Assembly (NCBI RefSeq): GCF_005222205.1
Contig: NZ_CP032345.1
Coordinates: forward strand, 65,001-129,000
Length of the DNA: 64,000 nucleotides
Direction of reading: 5' to 3'
Origin: Azospirillum brasilense
GTDB taxonomy: Bacteria > Pseudomonadota > Alphaproteobacteria > Azospirillales > Azospirillaceae
In this document: positions 63,775 through 64,000 of the stretch, piece after piece
Layout: each line of letters starts with the position of its first letter
Numbering within the stretch: position 1 is the stretch's first letter
Translations under genes and position numbers: made by a program
Notes under the pieces: generated by a model
Seen by the model: the letters and a program-made list of their open reading frames with translations, nothing else
The model's database searches: none
Told to the model about the DNA's origin: nothing

Positions 63775-64000
63775 TCAGCGACGATGACCGCGACGCAGGT
63801 CGCGTTCGAGCTTTTGGCTGTATTTGGACATGGAGTAGCAGAACACCCAGTAGATCACGCCGATGAACAGGTAGGCCTCGCGGTAGAAGCCGCGCCACGC
63901 CGGATCGGAGAGCGCCGCCTTGGCCGTGCCCAACAGGTCGTAGAGGCCGATGATGATGACCAGCGACGTGTCCTTGAAGAAGCTGATGAAGGTGTTCACC
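63775..64000 (-). CDS. aapM: General L-amino acid ABC transporter, permease (C-terminal part)
   Basis: The last 75 or so codons of a leftward permease gene, cut by the window end. The visible part includes [20 protein letters not shown], typical of the His/Glu/Gln permease family, and a final membrane helix ([20 protein letters not shown]) with a charged tail. It lies 16 bases before aapP. The call as AapM comes from its place next to aapP. Confidence 0.85.
   Translation of the reverse strand, partial: VNTFISFFKDTSLVIIIGLYDLLGTAKAALSDPAWRGFYREAYLFIGVIYWVFCYSMSKYSQKLERDLRRGHRR

Overview
The window is GC-rich, gene-dense chromosomal DNA from an alphaproteobacterium, most likely a Rhodospirillales member of the Azospirillum type. 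This rests on MucR, PopZ, RpoH, a globin-coupled chemoreceptor, the tolC-rhodanese-pcm order, the rlpA-dacA-tmk-holB-metG-tatD order and many GTG starts; the genus is an inference from gene content and order. I see no insertion sequence, prophage, CRISPR array or clearly broken gene. Most genes are housekeeping or metabolic.

Layout. 1-925 is the end of a ribosomal RNA operon (23S 3' end, 5S, terminator). 1021-8777 carries a YkgJ protein, a methyltransferase-like protein, an SDR reductase, uvrC, pgsA and molybdenum cofactor genes (mobB, moeA, moaD, moaE). The gap before uvrC holds an AT-rich stretch, several DnaA boxes and several GANTC sites, and is the best candidate here for a replication origin. 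8867-13140 holds envelope and unknown proteins, including a gene behind a Fur-like palindrome and a 56-residue gene with a strong ribosome binding site. 13247-18984 holds a globin-coupled chemoreceptor, rpoH, an acetyltransferase, mucR, HU and a TerC family protein with a structured leader.

18991-23534 holds a HAD nucleotidase, a pyruvyl-transferase-like protein paired with a flavoprotein, and a ferric-reductase-like protein. 23679-33293 is a polyamine island: a PuuB-like oxidase, a PuuA-like ligase, a complete PotFGHI importer and agmatine deiminase, plus one protein I do not recognise. 33409-36935 groups a PP2C phosphatase, a DUF4384-like exported protein and an exported LprI-like protein. 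It is followed by a palindromic mosaic.

37084-44331 is one leftward operon from the cell wall genes rlpA and dacA through tmk, holB and metG to tatD and a metallo-hydrolase. 44404-53467 holds a DUF218 protein, a chemoreceptor, valS, popZ (with 22 consecutive prolines), tolC, a rhodanese and pcm. Two tRNA genes (Cys, Asn), each with a good promoter, follow. 54251-61813 has three small unknown genes, an HtrA-like protein that has lost its catalytic triad, a Nudix hydrolase, cysteine synthase, an AlaX-like editing protein, sseA, two overlapping acetyltransferases and an EamA exporter. The window ends with leftward hisC, aapP and a partial aapM.
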